NCBI RefSeq assembly: GCF_001751245.1
Contig: NZ_LJGU01000114.1
Coordinates: 260,324-324,087 of the forward strand
DNA: 63,764 bases
Origin: Streptomyces oceani
GTDB lineage: Bacteria > Actinomycetota > Actinomycetes > Streptomycetales > Streptomycetaceae
Direction: 5' to 3'
The notes under the pieces were generated by a model. It saw only the letters and a program-made list of their open reading frames with translations, was not told the origin of the DNA and ran no database searches. Position numbers and translations under genes: made by a program. Below, one piece after another: positions 53,072-62,047 of this stretch. The number at the start of each line of letters is the position of its first letter. Position 1 is the stretch's first letter.

Positions 53072-53827
53072 TCAACCGCGCACCAGCAGCTGGAAGTTGA
53101 AGGCATAGCGGGACGCCCGGTAGAGATGCGTGCCGTACTCCACCGCCCGACCCGTGTCGTCGTACGTCGTGCGCTGCATCGTCAGCAGCGGGGCGCCCGC
53201 CTGTTCGTCCAGCAGCTCCGCCTCGGCCGCCGAGGCGGACCGCGCGCCGACCGACTGCCGCGCGCTGTGCAGCGTGCTGCCGGCGCCGCGCAACAAGCGG
53301 TAGAGGCCGGTCCGCTCCAGCTCCGCCACCTCCGGCTTGAGCACGTCCGGTGGCAGGTAGTTGCGCAGGAAGGCCACCGGCTCGCCGTGGGTCAGCCGCA
53401 AGCGCTCCAGCAGCCGCACCCGGGCGCCCTCGGCCAACCCGAGCGCCGCGGCGGCCTCGGCCCCCGCCTCCTGTGTCTCCAGCCTGAGCACCCGGGTGGC
53501 CGGTTGCTGGCCGGCCGCCTCCAGGTCGTCGTACAGACTGCTCAGCTCCAGCGGACGCCGGACCTGGCTGTGTACGACCTGGGTGCCGATGCCGCGCCGG
53601 CGAACCAGCAGTCCCTTCTCGACGAGGGCCTGGATCGCCTGCCGTACGGTGGGCCGGGACAGGCCCAACCGCCCGGCCAGCTCGATCTCGTTGCCCAGCA
53701 GGTTGCCCGGCACGAGCAGCCCGCGCTCGATGGCCGACTCGAGTTGCTGCGAGAGCTGGAAGTACAGCGGCACCGGACTGCCGCGGTCCACGCTCAGCCG
53801 GAGATCCAACGGGTCCTTGTTCGCCAC
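53072..53827 (-). CDS. GntR family transcriptional regulator (HutC/UbiC-type)
   Basis: This 251-residue regulator has an N-terminal GntR winged helix (about 16-82, with GNEIELAGRLGLSRPTVRQA and VRRRGIGTQV wing) and a C-terminal UTRA ligand domain (about 100-240). UTRA domains sense sugars, sugar phosphates or similar metabolites, so it likely controls the sugar genes downstream on the same strand. GTG 53827 is preferred because TACTCT ends six bases before it (leaderless); ATG 53857 or TTG 53887 would add 10 or 20 residues. A perfect palindrome at 53876-53887 suggests autoregulation. Confidence 0.88.
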   Translation of the reverse strand: MANKDPLDLRLSVDRGSPVPLYFQLSQQLESAIERGLLVPGNLLGNEIELAGRLGLSRPTVRQAIQALVEKGLLVRRRGIGTQVVHSQVRRPLELSSLYDDLEAAGQQPATRVLRLETQEAGAEAAAALGLAEGARVRLLERLRLTHGEPVAFLRNYLPPDVLKPEVAELERTGLYRLLRGAGSTLHSARQSVGARSASAAEAELLDEQAGAPLLTMQRTTYDDTGRAVEYGTHLYRASRYAFNFQLLVRG

Positions 53828-53875
53828 CTGCGGAGAGTAACGCGCGTCCGGAGGCATCGAAAGCGCTACGTCTGG

Positions 53876-53887
53876 TTGTCCGGACAA
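53876..53887. promoter_or_regulatory. Perfect palindrome TTGTCCGGACAA before the GntR gene
   Basis: A 12-bp perfect palindrome about 50 bp upstream of the GntR start point. GntR-family operators are often of this length and symmetry. Confidence 0.5.
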
Positions 53888-53951
53888 TAACTCGGAGACG
53901 ACCGGGTCGACCGGCCGGTCCGCCGCCCCCGTGCCCGCCCCTTGGCTCCCG

Positions 53952-54761
53952 TCAGCCGCTCGCGCCGTCGCCGACCGTGGCGACCAGCTGGAAGATCCGC
54001 GCGGTGTGGACGTACGGTTCCCGATCGGTCAGGGCCAGCTCCAGGGCCGCCAGCTCGGTGAAGAAGTCCGGGTCCCGCTTGCGCTCGTCGTCCACGATGT
54101 GGTCCGCGACCGTACGGATCCCGTAGTGCCGGATGTCCCGGCAGCCCAGGTCAGAGAGCACCCGGCCGATCTCCTGGGCCGTGTACAGCGTCAGCTCCGC
54201 CTCGAAGGTCACCGACCGACTCCGGCGCTCGTCCAGCGCACGGAGCGCTCCCCCCGGGTCCAGCGCGCGCACCGCGAGCGCCAGCGGGGCGGAATGCCGG
54301 TTGATGGCCATGACGGAGAGCACCCCGCCCGGACGCGTCTGCGCGACGGCACGCTCCAGCGCGGGGCCCGGCTCCCGTTGGTACTGCAACAGGTTGTGGC
54401 AGAGCACCACGTCGTGACGGTCGTACGGCGCCGGGTCGGGCATCGCCAGCACGTCCGCCCGATGACAGTCGAGGAGGTGCCCGACACCCGCCTCCCGGGC
54501 GCGCTCTCTCGCGGCGGCGAGCATGTCCGGTGCGTAGTCGACCAGGGTGACGTGGTGGCCACGGGCCGCCAGCCGCACTGCGTCACCGCCGTCCGCGCCC
54601 GCCAGGTCCAACACCCGCCCGACGGGGAGATCCGACAGCCGTCGGGCCAGGTTGTGTTCCGCCAGGTCGAAACGAAGCCGCCCCCACGGGCTGTGCTGCC
54701 AGTTCCGCCAGGCGTCGAGGGCCGCGTCGAAGGCGGCAGGCGAGGCGTCCGAGCTGTCCAT
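53952..54761 (-). CDS. Class I SAM-dependent methyltransferase
   Basis: This 269-residue methyltransferase has the SAM-binding motif I VLDLAGADGGDAVRLAARG (about 49-67), an acidic end of strand 2 in VTLVDYAPDML, and HDVVLCHNLLQYQ near 115. It resembles the CmoA/SmtA group; the second half (180-269) is family-variable. TACGTT ends six bases before ATG 54761, so the message may be leaderless. The target is unknown. Confidence 0.87.
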   Translation of the reverse strand: MDSSDASPAAFDAALDAWRNWQHSPWGRLRFDLAEHNLARRLSDLPVGRVLDLAGADGGDAVRLAARGHHVTLVDYAPDMLAAARERAREAGVGHLLDCHRADVLAMPDPAPYDRHDVVLCHNLLQYQREPGPALERAVAQTRPGGVLSVMAINRHSAPLALAVRALDPGGALRALDERRSRSVTFEAELTLYTAQEIGRVLSDLGCRDIRHYGIRTVADHIVDDERKRDPDFFTELAALELALTDREPYVHTARIFQLVATVGDGASG

Positions 54762-54842
54762 GCACGGAACGTACACCGCGTGCGGGTGGAGCGGGGCGAT
54801 GCCGGTACGGCCCCCCGTTCCGTACCGACTCGCCGGGTCCGG

Positions 54843-55307
54843 TCAGGTGGAGATGGGACCCAACTCCACCCAGACCATCCGGCCCCCCTCATCCCCCGCC
54901 CGGTCGACGCCCCACTCCTCCGCGAGGGTGTCGACCAGCAGCAGGCCACGTCCGCACTCGTCGTCCGGCGTGGCCCAGTACGGCAGCGGCACCCCCGAGT
55001 CGCTGCCCTGATCGTGGATCTCGATCCGCAGCCGGGTGCCGCCGCCTTGCAGCAGACAGCTGATCCGCGAACTGTCGCTGTGCAACACCGCGTTGGTGAA
55101 CAGCTCGGAGACCAGCAGTTGTGCCGTATCGCACACGTCGGCGGGGAAGGCCCAGCGACGCAGCTGTCGGCGCACGCGACGGCGGGCGTCGGCCACCGCC
55201 GCGTCATGTGCGGGAAGTTCGAAACCGGCCCACAGCAACTCGGAATCCGAGTCCTCGCGTTGCGGCAGCGCTAGCACCGTGGTGCCACGAGGTAGGGCCA
55301 CGGCCAT
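54843..55307 (-). CDS. ATP-binding protein, anti-sigma-factor-like (HATPase_c)
   Basis: This 154-residue GHKL ATPase-fold protein resembles the SpoIIAB/RsbW serine-kinase type. It has the N-box in LLVSELFTNAVLHS (about 64-77), IEIHDQG near 96 and GRGLLLVDTLAEEWG near 118. Many Streptomyces proteins of this kind lie next to XRE-DUF5753 and DUF397 genes, exactly as here, as parts of developmental (WhiJ/AbaA-like) regulatory sets. ATG 55307 has GGAAGG upstream. It diverges from the XRE gene. Confidence 0.88.
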   Translation of the reverse strand: MAVALPRGTTVLALPQREDSDSELLWAGFELPAHDAAVADARRRVRRQLRRWAFPADVCDTAQLLVSELFTNAVLHSDSSRISCLLQGGGTRLRIEIHDQGSDSGVPLPYWATPDDECGRGLLLVDTLAEEWGVDRAGDEGGRMVWVELGPIST

Positions 55308-55355
55308 TCCGCCTTCCGTACGACCGGGTGGGACTTGCCGAACTTCTCAGAACTC

Positions 55356-55409
55356 ACTATCCAACTCGCCAGGGGCATCTGGCAAGGGGAGATCTGCAAA
55401 TTGCATAAT
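55356..55409. promoter_or_regulatory. Divergent promoter region of the HATPase / XRE pair
   Basis: On the plus strand CATAAT (55404-55409) is a good -10 box for the XRE gene. On the minus strand TTGCCA (55385-55380), 18 bp and GATAGT (55361-55356) can serve the HATPase gene. TGCAAATTGCA (55395-55405) is a perfect palindrome overlapping the plus-strand -10 box. The spacer is markedly A/T-rich. Confidence 0.5.
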
Positions 55410-55505
55410 AGCTGCGGCAGCCTGTTAGTTTTCCGGCTGCGGCATGTCACACTGCGTCCTAGCAACAGTTGACGGCTAAAACACATGGAGCCCTAGGAGG
55501 GGACG

Positions 55506-56363
55506 GTGGCGGACGCGCGAACAGCGCCGACCGTGGGACAGATCGTCCTCGGTCTGCGCTTGCGGGATCTGCGGGACCGGGCCGGCGTCTCCTTCGACGA
55601 GGCCGCCAAGGCGCTGAGTGTGAACCAGACCACCATCCGCCGGATGGAGAAGGCGGAGGTCGGCCTCAAGCCCGTCTACGTGGAGAAGCTGCTCCAGGTC
55701 TACGGCGTGCCGGAGTCCGAGACGGCCTCCTTCATGACACTGGTCGAGGAGGCGCTGAACCCAGGCTGGTGGCATCGCTTCCGGGACGTACTGCCCTCCT
55801 GGTTCAGCCTGTACGTCAGTCTGGAGGAGTCCGCCAGCATCATCCGGGCCTACGAACCACACTGCGTACCCGGCCTCCTCCAGACCGAGGACTACACCCG
55901 TGCCCTGTTGCGGGTCGGCTTCCCCAACGCCTCCCGAGAGGAATTGGACCGACGCGTCGCGCTGCGCATGGAACGGCAGGCGCTGCTCTCCCGTACGGCA
56001 CCGCCACGCCTGTGGGTGGTGATGGAGGAGACCGTACTGCGCCGGCCGGTGGGCGGACCGGACGTGATGCGGGCGCAACTCGACCGGCTGGCCGAGGCCG
56101 CGAGAGCGCCCAACATCACGCTGCAGATCCTGCCGTTCTCCGCCGGGCCGCATCCGGGCATGTTCGGTCCGTTCCAGCTCTTCCGCTTCGACATTCCGGA
56201 ACTGCCGGACATCGTCTACAGCGAGAGCCTGACGGGTGCCGCCTACCACGACGAACGCGTCGACACTGTTGCCTACTTGGAAGCGCTGGACCGTATGGGC
56301 GCGCAAGCCGCGCCGCTGGGAGACACCGAGCGAATTCTCGGTGGCCTGCGCAAGGAGCTCTGA
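55506..56363 (+). CDS. XRE family regulator with DUF5753 domain (WhiJ-like)
   Basis: This 285-residue protein has an N-terminal HTH_31/XRE domain (about 12-70, FDEAAKALSVNQTTIRRMEK) and a C-terminal DUF5753 domain (about 95-275; YEPHCVPGLLQTEDYTRALL near 116 is its hallmark). This architecture is abundant in Streptomyces and controls development and antibiotic production together with a small DUF397 partner, which follows 5 bp later. GTG 55506 has AGGAGGGGAC upstream. It diverges from the HATPase gene. Confidence 0.92.
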   Translation: MADARTAPTVGQIVLGLRLRDLRDRAGVSFDEAAKALSVNQTTIRRMEKAEVGLKPVYVEKLLQVYGVPESETASFMTLVEEALNPGWWHRFRDVLPSWFSLYVSLEESASIIRAYEPHCVPGLLQTEDYTRALLRVGFPNASREELDRRVALRMERQALLSRTAPPRLWVVMEETVLRRPVGGPDVMRAQLDRLAEAARAPNITLQILPFSAGPHPGMFGPFQLFRFDIPELPDIVYSESLTGAAYHDERVDTVAYLEALDRMGAQAAPLGDTERILGGLRKEL

Positions 56364-56368
56364 CCCCC

Positions 56369-56605
56369 ATGAACCGCATATACAACGGCATGCCGGCCAA
56401 AGACCTCGGCGCGCAGGGCTGGCGTAAACCCTGGAGCGGTCCGAACGGCGGCAACTGTGTCGAGGCCCTGAAGCTCCTGGACGGTCGGGTGGCGCTTCGA
56501 CAGTCGAGTGACCCGGACGGCCCCGCCCTCATCTACACGCTCCACGAGATCGAGACCTTCATCGAGGGCGCCAAGCGGGGCGACGCGGACTTCCTGTTGA
56601 ACTGA
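56369..56605 (+). CDS. DUF397 domain protein
   Basis: This 78-residue protein matches the DUF397 pattern: WRKPWSGPNGGNCVEALKLL, GRVALRQSSDPDGPALIYT and a C-terminal helical end. DUF397 proteins (BldB/WhiJ-partner type) are thought to bind or antagonise the upstream XRE-DUF5753 regulator. ATG 56369 is 5 bp after that gene's stop, so both are translated from one message. Confidence 0.88.
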   Translation: MNRIYNGMPAKDLGAQGWRKPWSGPNGGNCVEALKLLDGRVALRQSSDPDGPALIYTLHEIETFIEGAKRGDADFLLN

Positions 56606-56764
56606 GGGACGGCCGGGGTCTTTTCGTGCTGACCAGGACGGCGCCCCGTCGCGCCGGCCGACCGGTCCCGTAGGCCCCGGCGGCCGAAACGACGCCTCAT
56701 GGCTCTCCGACACGGCTGGCCCCGGTCGCTGGGCCGCGGTCGGGCCCACAGCCCGGCTCACCGC

Positions 56765-57391
56765 TCAGGGAGCCGCCTGCTCCATCCGCGCCAGCAGATC
56801 CGTGACCCGCTCGCTGACCGTCTCCCGGTCGCCCTCGGACAGGGCCGCGCCCATGCCGCAGGCGACCGCTCCGGCCGCGATCCAGTCGGGGGCGTCCTCC
56901 AGGGTCACTCCGCCGGTGGGCAGGAAGGCGGCCTGCGGCAGGGCCGCCCGTACGTCCCTGATCCAGCGCGGACCGAAGGCGGAGGCGGGGAAGAGCTTCA
57001 GCGCGTCCGCGCCCGACTCCATGGCGGTGACGGCCTCGCTCGGCGTGGCCACGCCGGGGAAGACCGGCACGCCGTACCGGTGGCCCGTGCGGATCACCTC
57101 GGCGTCCAGGCTCGGTGAGACGAGGAAACGGGCGCCGGCGTCCACGGCCATCCGGGCGGAGGGCCCGTCGATGACGGTGCCCGCGCCGATCACCGCCTCG
57201 TCCCCCGTCTCCCGTCGCAGGGTGGCCACCGCCTCCAGGGCGAACGGGGTGGTCAGTGAGATCTCCAGACTGGTGACGCCCGCGCTGAGCAGGGTGTCCG
57301 CGGTCGTGGTCGCGCGCTCGAAGCTGTCGCTCCGCACGATCGCGAGCAGGCGCTGCTCCAGCGCGGCCCGGGTCAGTTCCCAGCGGTACAC
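56765..57391 (-). CDS. eda: KDPG / 2-keto-4-hydroxyglutarate aldolase
   Basis: This 208-residue class I aldolase cleaves 2-keto-3-deoxy-6-phosphogluconate to pyruvate and glyceraldehyde 3-phosphate. The catalytic Glu is in SLEISLTTP (near 45), GAGTVIDG lies near 70 and the Schiff-base Lys in DALKLFPAS near 130. It lies 33 bp after a KDG-type kinase, so together they form the lower steps of sugar-acid breakdown. GTG 57391 is the only reasonable start; the ribosome site is weak. Confidence 0.9.
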   Translation of the reverse strand: MYRWELTRAALEQRLLAIVRSDSFERATTTADTLLSAGVTSLEISLTTPFALEAVATLRRETGDEAVIGAGTVIDGPSARMAVDAGARFLVSPSLDAEVIRTGHRYGVPVFPGVATPSEAVTAMESGADALKLFPASAFGPRWIRDVRAALPQAAFLPTGGVTLEDAPDWIAAGAVACGMGAALSEGDRETVSERVTDLLARMEQAAP

Positions 57392-57424
57392 CTGCGGTGC
57401 CGTCCTTCCCGTCGGTCAGCTTCG

Positions 57425-58396
57425 TCAGCGGCGTACGACATCCGTGCCCTCCTGGTGTGTGGCGAGCGTACGGTCCCGGCTCTCGGCCGTGGGCAGCCCG
57501 TCCGTGTCCGAGGGGACCTGCACAACCATGGCCGCGACGCACGCGGCCTCGGCGAGCGCGCGCTGCGGCGCCACGCCACGCAGCCAGGCGGACAGCCAGC
57601 CGGCGGCGAAGGCGTCACCCGCGCCCACCGGATCGGCGGCCCGCACGGCGAACGGCTGCTGGTCCCACCGCTGCCCGGAGGCGCTGAACGTGCTCGCGGA
57701 CCGGTCCCGGCGCTTGATCACGACCGCGCCGGCGCGGCCCAGCTCGAGCAGCGCCCGCGCGCCCTCGTCGGCGCCGCCTCCCAGCAACAGCTCCATCTCG
57801 TCCTCGCCGGCCAGGACGAGGTCCACCTCGCGCAACAGCGGGCCGATGGCACGTATCCACTCGTGTCCACTGCCGAGCTTCCGCCGCACGTTGGGATCGA
57901 AGGAGACGGTGACGCCCGCGTCTACCGCCCGCTCGATCAGCACTCGGGTCGCCTCGGCGGCGCTCCGGGAGAGCATCGCGGTGATGCCGGAGACGTGCAG
58001 CAGGCGGGCGCCGGTCAGCGCGTCCTCGGACAGGTGCTCGGGGGCGAGTCGGGAGGCGGCCGATCCCGCGCGGTAGTACTGCACGTCGATGGCCCGCTCC
58101 GGGTGGCTGTCCCGCAACAGCAGGCCGGTCGGCGCCTCGGAGTCCGTCCCGACGTGTGACACGTCCACCCCCTCGGCCCGCAGCTCCCGCAGCACGGCGG
58201 CGCCGGCGGGGTCAGCGCCCAATCTGCCGAGCCACCGCACCTGGTGGCCCAGGCGGGAGAGCCCCGTCGCGACGTTCGACTCGGCGCCCGCGACCGAGCG
58301 GCGATACGCCACCGCCCGCTCCAGCGGCACGCCGGGCTCGGCGAGCATCAGCAGCATCGCCTCGCCACAGGTCACCACTTCCGGCCCGACGCTCAC
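57425..58396 (-). CDS. PfkB family sugar kinase (2-keto-3-deoxygluconate kinase-like)
   Basis: This 323-residue ribokinase-fold enzyme has the N-terminal VVTCGEAMLLMLAE strand, GAESNVATGLSRLG (about 36-49, first PfkB signature) and DPVGAGDAFAAGW near 260 with the catalytic Asp. With the neighbouring KDPG aldolase the natural substrate is 2-keto-3-deoxygluconate. GTG 58396 follows GGGGAG, and the upstream frame has no SD and no homology. No dehydratase or dehydrogenase accompanies the pair, so the upstream route to KDG is not shown. Confidence 0.9.
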   Translation of the reverse strand: MSVGPEVVTCGEAMLLMLAEPGVPLERAVAYRRSVAGAESNVATGLSRLGHQVRWLGRLGADPAGAAVLRELRAEGVDVSHVGTDSEAPTGLLLRDSHPERAIDVQYYRAGSAASRLAPEHLSEDALTGARLLHVSGITAMLSRSAAEATRVLIERAVDAGVTVSFDPNVRRKLGSGHEWIRAIGPLLREVDLVLAGEDEMELLLGGGADEGARALLELGRAGAVVIKRRDRSASTFSASGQRWDQQPFAVRAADPVGAGDAFAAGWLSAWLRGVAPQRALAEAACVAAMVVQVPSDTDGLPTAESRDRTLATHQEGTDVVRR

Positions 58397-58741
58397 CCAC
58401 GACTCCCCACTTCGGCCTCCTGCCCACACACTGCCCACCACTGCCCACCGCGACCTGACTGGGCAGGTGGGCCGACTGGCGTGATCTGCCGGAAACGCTA
58501 CCCCTCGGCACTGACAACGTGGTTCCCGGGTGGAGGTTCACCTCTGGGGTCTTCGCCGGAAAGGAGCGGGTTTCACGACGGCGGGCGGCGGGCGAGCGGA
58601 CGGCCGGCGCGAGACTGGCGGGCGGCGGCCGGAGAGAGCGGTGGGCCGTACCCACGCGTACCGGCCCGCCGTCAGACACCCGCGGCGAGCGGGGTTTGAC
58701 GACGGGCCGGGCACCGCTCGGAGGTTCGGTGTGGAACCGAC
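58397..58741. other. 345-bp gap between KDG kinase and RNase genes
   Basis: No gene is supported. Next to the kinase start lie direct repeats and a hairpin (58420-58466); the rest is G-rich unique sequence without visible signals. Confidence 0.65.
58420..58466. repeat. CTGCCCAC direct repeats plus hairpin before the KDG kinase
   Basis: CTGCCCAC occurs at 58420, 58431 and 58441, about one helical turn apart. The last copy (CTGCCCA, 58441-58447) pairs with TGGGCAG (58460-58466). The cluster lies 24-70 bp upstream of GTG 58396 and may be a regulator-binding array. Confidence 0.5.
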
Positions 58742-59170
58742 TCAGCAGCTGTAGTCGACGAGGTCGAAGGACTCGTAGTGGTCCTCCGTGTAGTAGTCCT
58801 CCTCGTCCTTGTCACCGGTCACGATGCGCTTGGCTCCGCGGTCGTCGGAGCCGGGGGTCTCGACTGTGTACTCGTGGTAGTAGCCGGTGTCCTGGTCAGG
58901 CAGCAGGCCCTCGCGGTTCTCGAAGACCTGGCCGTCCTGCGGGTACGGGTACGGGCCGCCCTGCTCGATCAGGTCAAGGGTGTCGTGGGCCTCCGGCGGC
59001 AGTTCGGACTGACAGATGTCGCCGACCGCCGCCGGGGCGACGGCCACGGCCGCGGAGGGGACCGGTGCGGACTCGTGTGGTGCGGCGAAAGCCGCCGGTG
59101 CGCCGACGAGCAGGGAAGCGGAGAAGGCGGCGGCGACACCGATGCGGGCGAAATGTGGGGGGAATCTCAT
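58742..59170 (-). CDS. Secreted guanyl-specific ribonuclease (RNase Sa / N1-T1 family)
   Basis: This 142-residue exported RNase cuts RNA after G. It has a signal peptide (about 1-31, ending AAFAA), a short pro-region and a mature part closely like RNase Sa: LPPEAHDTLDLI, YPQDGQVFENREGLLP, YYHEYTVETPG (catalytic Glu), RGAKRIVTG (catalytic Arg) and EDHYESFDLVDYSC (catalytic His). The two Cys (DICQS and the C-terminus) match the RNase Sa disulfide. No barstar-type inhibitor gene is adjacent. ATG 59179 or 59200 are in-frame alternatives; none has a clear ribosome site. Confidence 0.92.
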   Translation of the reverse strand: MRFPPHFARIGVAAAFSASLLVGAPAAFAAPHESAPVPSAAVAVAPAAVGDICQSELPPEAHDTLDLIEQGGPYPYPQDGQVFENREGLLPDQDTGYYHEYTVETPGSDDRGAKRIVTGDKDEEDYYTEDHYESFDLVDYSC

Positions 59171-59364
59171 GGCACCCATGGTGACGCGCGTAGATTCCAT
59201 GTCAATGCCAACGACACACATTTTCCCGGCCGTTCATCGTTTCGCCCGGCCCTCCCGGTCGCGGCACGGGACGGGGGCACTCGCGGGACGGCACACGGCA
59301 CGTACGCGCCATGGTCGGCAACCCACTCCAGGACCGCCGGACCATGGCACCCAGCCGTAACCGC

Positions 59365-60513
59365 TCAGCCGCCCAACCGCCGGTGGCGCGCGGTGAGTCG
59401 GTCCGCGCCCTCGACGGTGAGCGAGCCGTGCAGGCGCAGCCGCGCGATACCGCCGTCGGGGAAGATGTCCACCCGGACCTGGGTCACCGACGGGGCGGCG
59501 TCCAGCAGAAAGCGGTGCACGGTGTCCGGTTGGAGTCGGGTGCGGGGCAGCAGTTCGCGCCACTCCGCTTGCTCGCCGGCCGCCGCGTCCCGGCCGAGGA
59601 GGGCCGCCCAACCGGCCGCGTTGCCCTTGAGATAGCCGGTGTCGATCTCCACCGCGCGGATCACCGCCTGCTCGGTCAGCGCGTACCGAATCCAGTCGTG
59701 GCCGTCATCCCGACGTCGCCGGGTCTCCCAACCGTCGTCCATCTTGCGGGAACGCCCGGGCTGGATGGTGTTGGTCGCCGGCGAGTAGAAGCGGTCGGAG
59801 GCGTCCTCGACCGCGCCACCGTGCTCCAGTGCCACCAGGTCGAAGGTGCCCAACGCGGCGAGCCAGTCGGGGTCCGGCGCCACCTCGCCGTACACCCGCA
59901 GCCGCGCGATGCCGCCGTCCGGATGCTGCCGCAGTCGGACGTGTGTGAAGCGCTGCTCGACGGTGACCTCGAAGCCGTTGGCCGCGTGCCCGCCGATGGC
60001 CGTACGGGGCAGGATCTCGGTCCAGCGCACGTCATCCGCGAGGAGTTCCTCGGGTGAGGGCGAGCCGGGCAGGGAGACGGCGTCCACGGAGACGGCGTGC
60101 GGGTAGTTGCCACGGAAGTGCGCGGTGTCGACGACGAGTCCGCGGATGACGCCGGGGGCCCCGAGCCGGACGAGCGCCCAGTCGTGGTCCTGCGCGGTCG
60201 GGTGCGGAGTCCGCGCGCCGGTGCCCCGGCGGCGCCGGGTCTCCCAACCGTCCATGATCTTGCCCTTGTGCCCGAAGTGCTCCGGGTCGAACTCGGGGCG
60301 GTTCGGTTTGAGCAGGTTCTCGCGTTCCGCGAAGAACTCGTCGTTCGCCGCGATGACCCCGGCGCCCAGTTGTCGGTCGGCCAGGTTGGGCAGGGAGGTG
60401 AACGGGAGTGCGGCGGTGCGGTAGTCGGCGTACGGGTCGCCGCCCTGGTACGGGCTGGCGTCCCCGGTGAAGGGGCCGGGCCGCGTATGACCCGTGGCTG
60501 CCTCCGTGCTCAT
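59365..60513 (-). CDS. alc: Allantoicase
   Basis: This 382-residue enzyme hydrolyses allantoate to ureidoglycolate and urea. It is built from two repeats of the allantoicase domain (about 65-205 and 235-380); each has a DGWETRRRR motif ([12 protein letters not shown] near 86, [12 protein letters not shown] near 258) followed by a strand with DTAHFRGN or [11 protein letters not shown] 60513 overlaps the allantoinase stop as ATGA, so the two are translated together. Confidence 0.93.
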   Translation of the reverse strand: MSTEAATGHTRPGPFTGDASPYQGGDPYADYRTAALPFTSLPNLADRQLGAGVIAANDEFFAERENLLKPNRPEFDPEHFGHKGKIMDGWETRRRRGTGARTPHPTAQDHDWALVRLGAPGVIRGLVVDTAHFRGNYPHAVSVDAVSLPGSPSPEELLADDVRWTEILPRTAIGGHAANGFEVTVEQRFTHVRLRQHPDGGIARLRVYGEVAPDPDWLAALGTFDLVALEHGGAVEDASDRFYSPATNTIQPGRSRKMDDGWETRRRRDDGHDWIRYALTEQAVIRAVEIDTGYLKGNAAGWAALLGRDAAAGEQAEWRELLPRTRLQPDTVHRFLLDAAPSVTQVRVDIFPDGGIARLRLHGSLTVEGADRLTARHRRLGG

Positions 60514-61913
60514 GGCTCGTTCCTTTCGATCAGTCGGCCCGCCCGCTTCAGGGGTCGGCCGTCCTCTGTGATCCGTTCGCCGCGCAGCCAGCTGGACCGT
60601 ACGACGCCGTGCAGGGTGCGGCCGGCGTAGGCGGTGACCTGGTTCCGGTGGTGCAGCGCGGTCGGGTCGACGGTGAAGGTCTCCTCGGGCGCCAGGACGG
60701 CGAAGTCCGCGTCCCGGCCCGGTTCGATGGCGCCCTTGCCGGTCAGGCCCGCCAGCCGGGCGGGGCCGGTGGACATCCAGCGCGCCACGTCCGCCAGTTC
60801 GTGTCCGCGCCGCCGGGCCTCCGTCCACACGGCGGGCAGTCCCAACTGCAGCGAGGAGATGCCGCCCCAGGCGGTCATGAAGTCGGCGGTCTTCAGGTCC
60901 GTCGTGCAGGGCGAGTGATCGGAGACGACGCACTCGATGGTGCCGTCGGCCAGGCCCTGCCACAACTCGTCCTGGTTGGCCCGCTCCCTGATGGGCGGGC
61001 AGCACTTGAACTCGGTGGCACCGTCCGGGATCTCCTCCGCGGTGAGGGTGAGGAAGTGCGGGCAGGTCTCCACGCTGAGCCGTACGCCCTCCCGCCGGGC
61101 CGCGCGAATCTGCGGCAGCGCGTCCGCCGCGGACAAATGGAGGACGTGCACCCGGGCCCGCGACTCTCGGGCGAGGTCGATCAGTTGCCGGATGGCGTCG
61201 TGCTCGGCGTCGCGGGGCCTGGAGGCGAGGAAGTCGGCGTACCGGCCGCTGTTCCGCCGCTGGGGCGCGGCCTCCAGCCGCCCCGGTGCCTCGGCGTGCA
61301 CGATCAACAGGCCCTCGAACGCCGCGATCTCGGCCAGCGCGGACGCGAGCGCGTCCGCGTCGAGTTCGGGGAACTCCTCCACCCCGGACGGGGAGAGGAA
61401 GCACTTGAAGCCGAACACCCCGGCCTCGTGCAACGGACGCAGGTCCGCGACGTTCCCGGGCACGGCGCCGCCCCAGAACCCGGTGTCGACGTACGCCTTG
61501 GGGCGGGCGACGTCCTGCTTGGCGCGCAGGTGAGCGACGCTGGTGGTCGGGGGCAGCGAGTTCAGCGGCATGTCCAGCAGGGTGGTGATGCCGCCGGCCG
61601 CCGCGGCCCGGGTGGCGGTCGCGAAGCCCTCCCACGCCGTGCGGCCCGGATCGTTCACATGCACGTGGGTGTCGACGAGGCCGGGCAGCAGGGCGTCGTC
61701 CCCGAGGTCCGTCAGCCGTACGCCCGTGGGCACCCCGGTCTCGTACGGCAGCACCCGGTCGATCCGTCCGCCGGTCACGAGCACGGTGGCGGGTCGGGTG
61801 TCCTCGGGCGTGACGACACGGGTCGAACGCAGCGCGAGGGACTGGACCGCGCCGGCGGACCCGGCGGGTGGGACGAGGTTCGGGTCGGTGGACGGATCGG
61901 GATTTCCGGGCAA
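60510..61913 (-). CDS. allB: Allantoinase
   Basis: This roughly 467-residue cyclic amidohydrolase opens allantoin to allantoate. The metal site is complete: [14 protein letters not shown], the carboxylated Lys in [31 protein letters not shown] and [13 protein letters not shown] 61913 is proposed because AGGAGG lies exactly six bases upstream; ATG 61928 has its GGGAG too close and would add 5 residues. It forms a two-gene unit with allantoicase and diverges from an IclR gene. Confidence 0.92.
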   Translation of the reverse strand: MPGNPDPSTDPNLVPPAGSAGAVQSLALRSTRVVTPEDTRPATVLVTGGRIDRVLPYETGVPTGVRLTDLGDDALLPGLVDTHVHVNDPGRTAWEGFATATRAAAAGGITTLLDMPLNSLPPTTSVAHLRAKQDVARPKAYVDTGFWGGAVPGNVADLRPLHEAGVFGFKCFLSPSGVEEFPELDADALASALAEIAAFEGLLIVHAEAPGRLEAAPQRRNSGRYADFLASRPRDAEHDAIRQLIDLARESRARVHVLHLSAADALPQIRAARREGVRLSVETCPHFLTLTAEEIPDGATEFKCCPPIRERANQDELWQGLADGTIECVVSDHSPCTTDLKTADFMTAWGGISSLQLGLPAVWTEARRRGHELADVARWMSTGPARLAGLTGKGAIEPGRDADFAVLAPEETFTVDPTALHHRNQVTAYAGRTLHGVVRSSWLRGERITEDGRPLKRAGRLIERNEP

Positions 61914-61972
61914 CGGAGTCCTCCTCATCTCCCGCGAGCGGTGCGGCACGCTGAACGGGAATTCCGCACTGC

Positions 61973-61994
61973 GAAATTTCAACGTTCTGTTGAA
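61973..61994. promoter_or_regulatory. Overlapping palindromes, candidate AllR (IclR) operator
   Basis: GAAATTTC (61973-61980) is a perfect palindrome and overlaps TTCAAC (61978-61983), 5 bp, GTTGAA (61989-61994), a perfect inverted repeat. The pair lies 60-80 bp upstream of allantoinase, the expected place for an allantoin-responsive IclR repressor. Confidence 0.55.
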
Positions 61995-62047
61995 GAGTCT
62001 TCATCCTCCGACCACGCACGTCAAGCCCTCCCCTCCCGGCACCCATT

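Noticed and set aside
59365..62046. An 893-codon frame spanning allantoicase and most of the allantoinase region
   Set aside because: Only its last part is real (allantoicase from 60513). The first part is the wrong phase of allantoinase, which has all catalytic motifs in its own frame.
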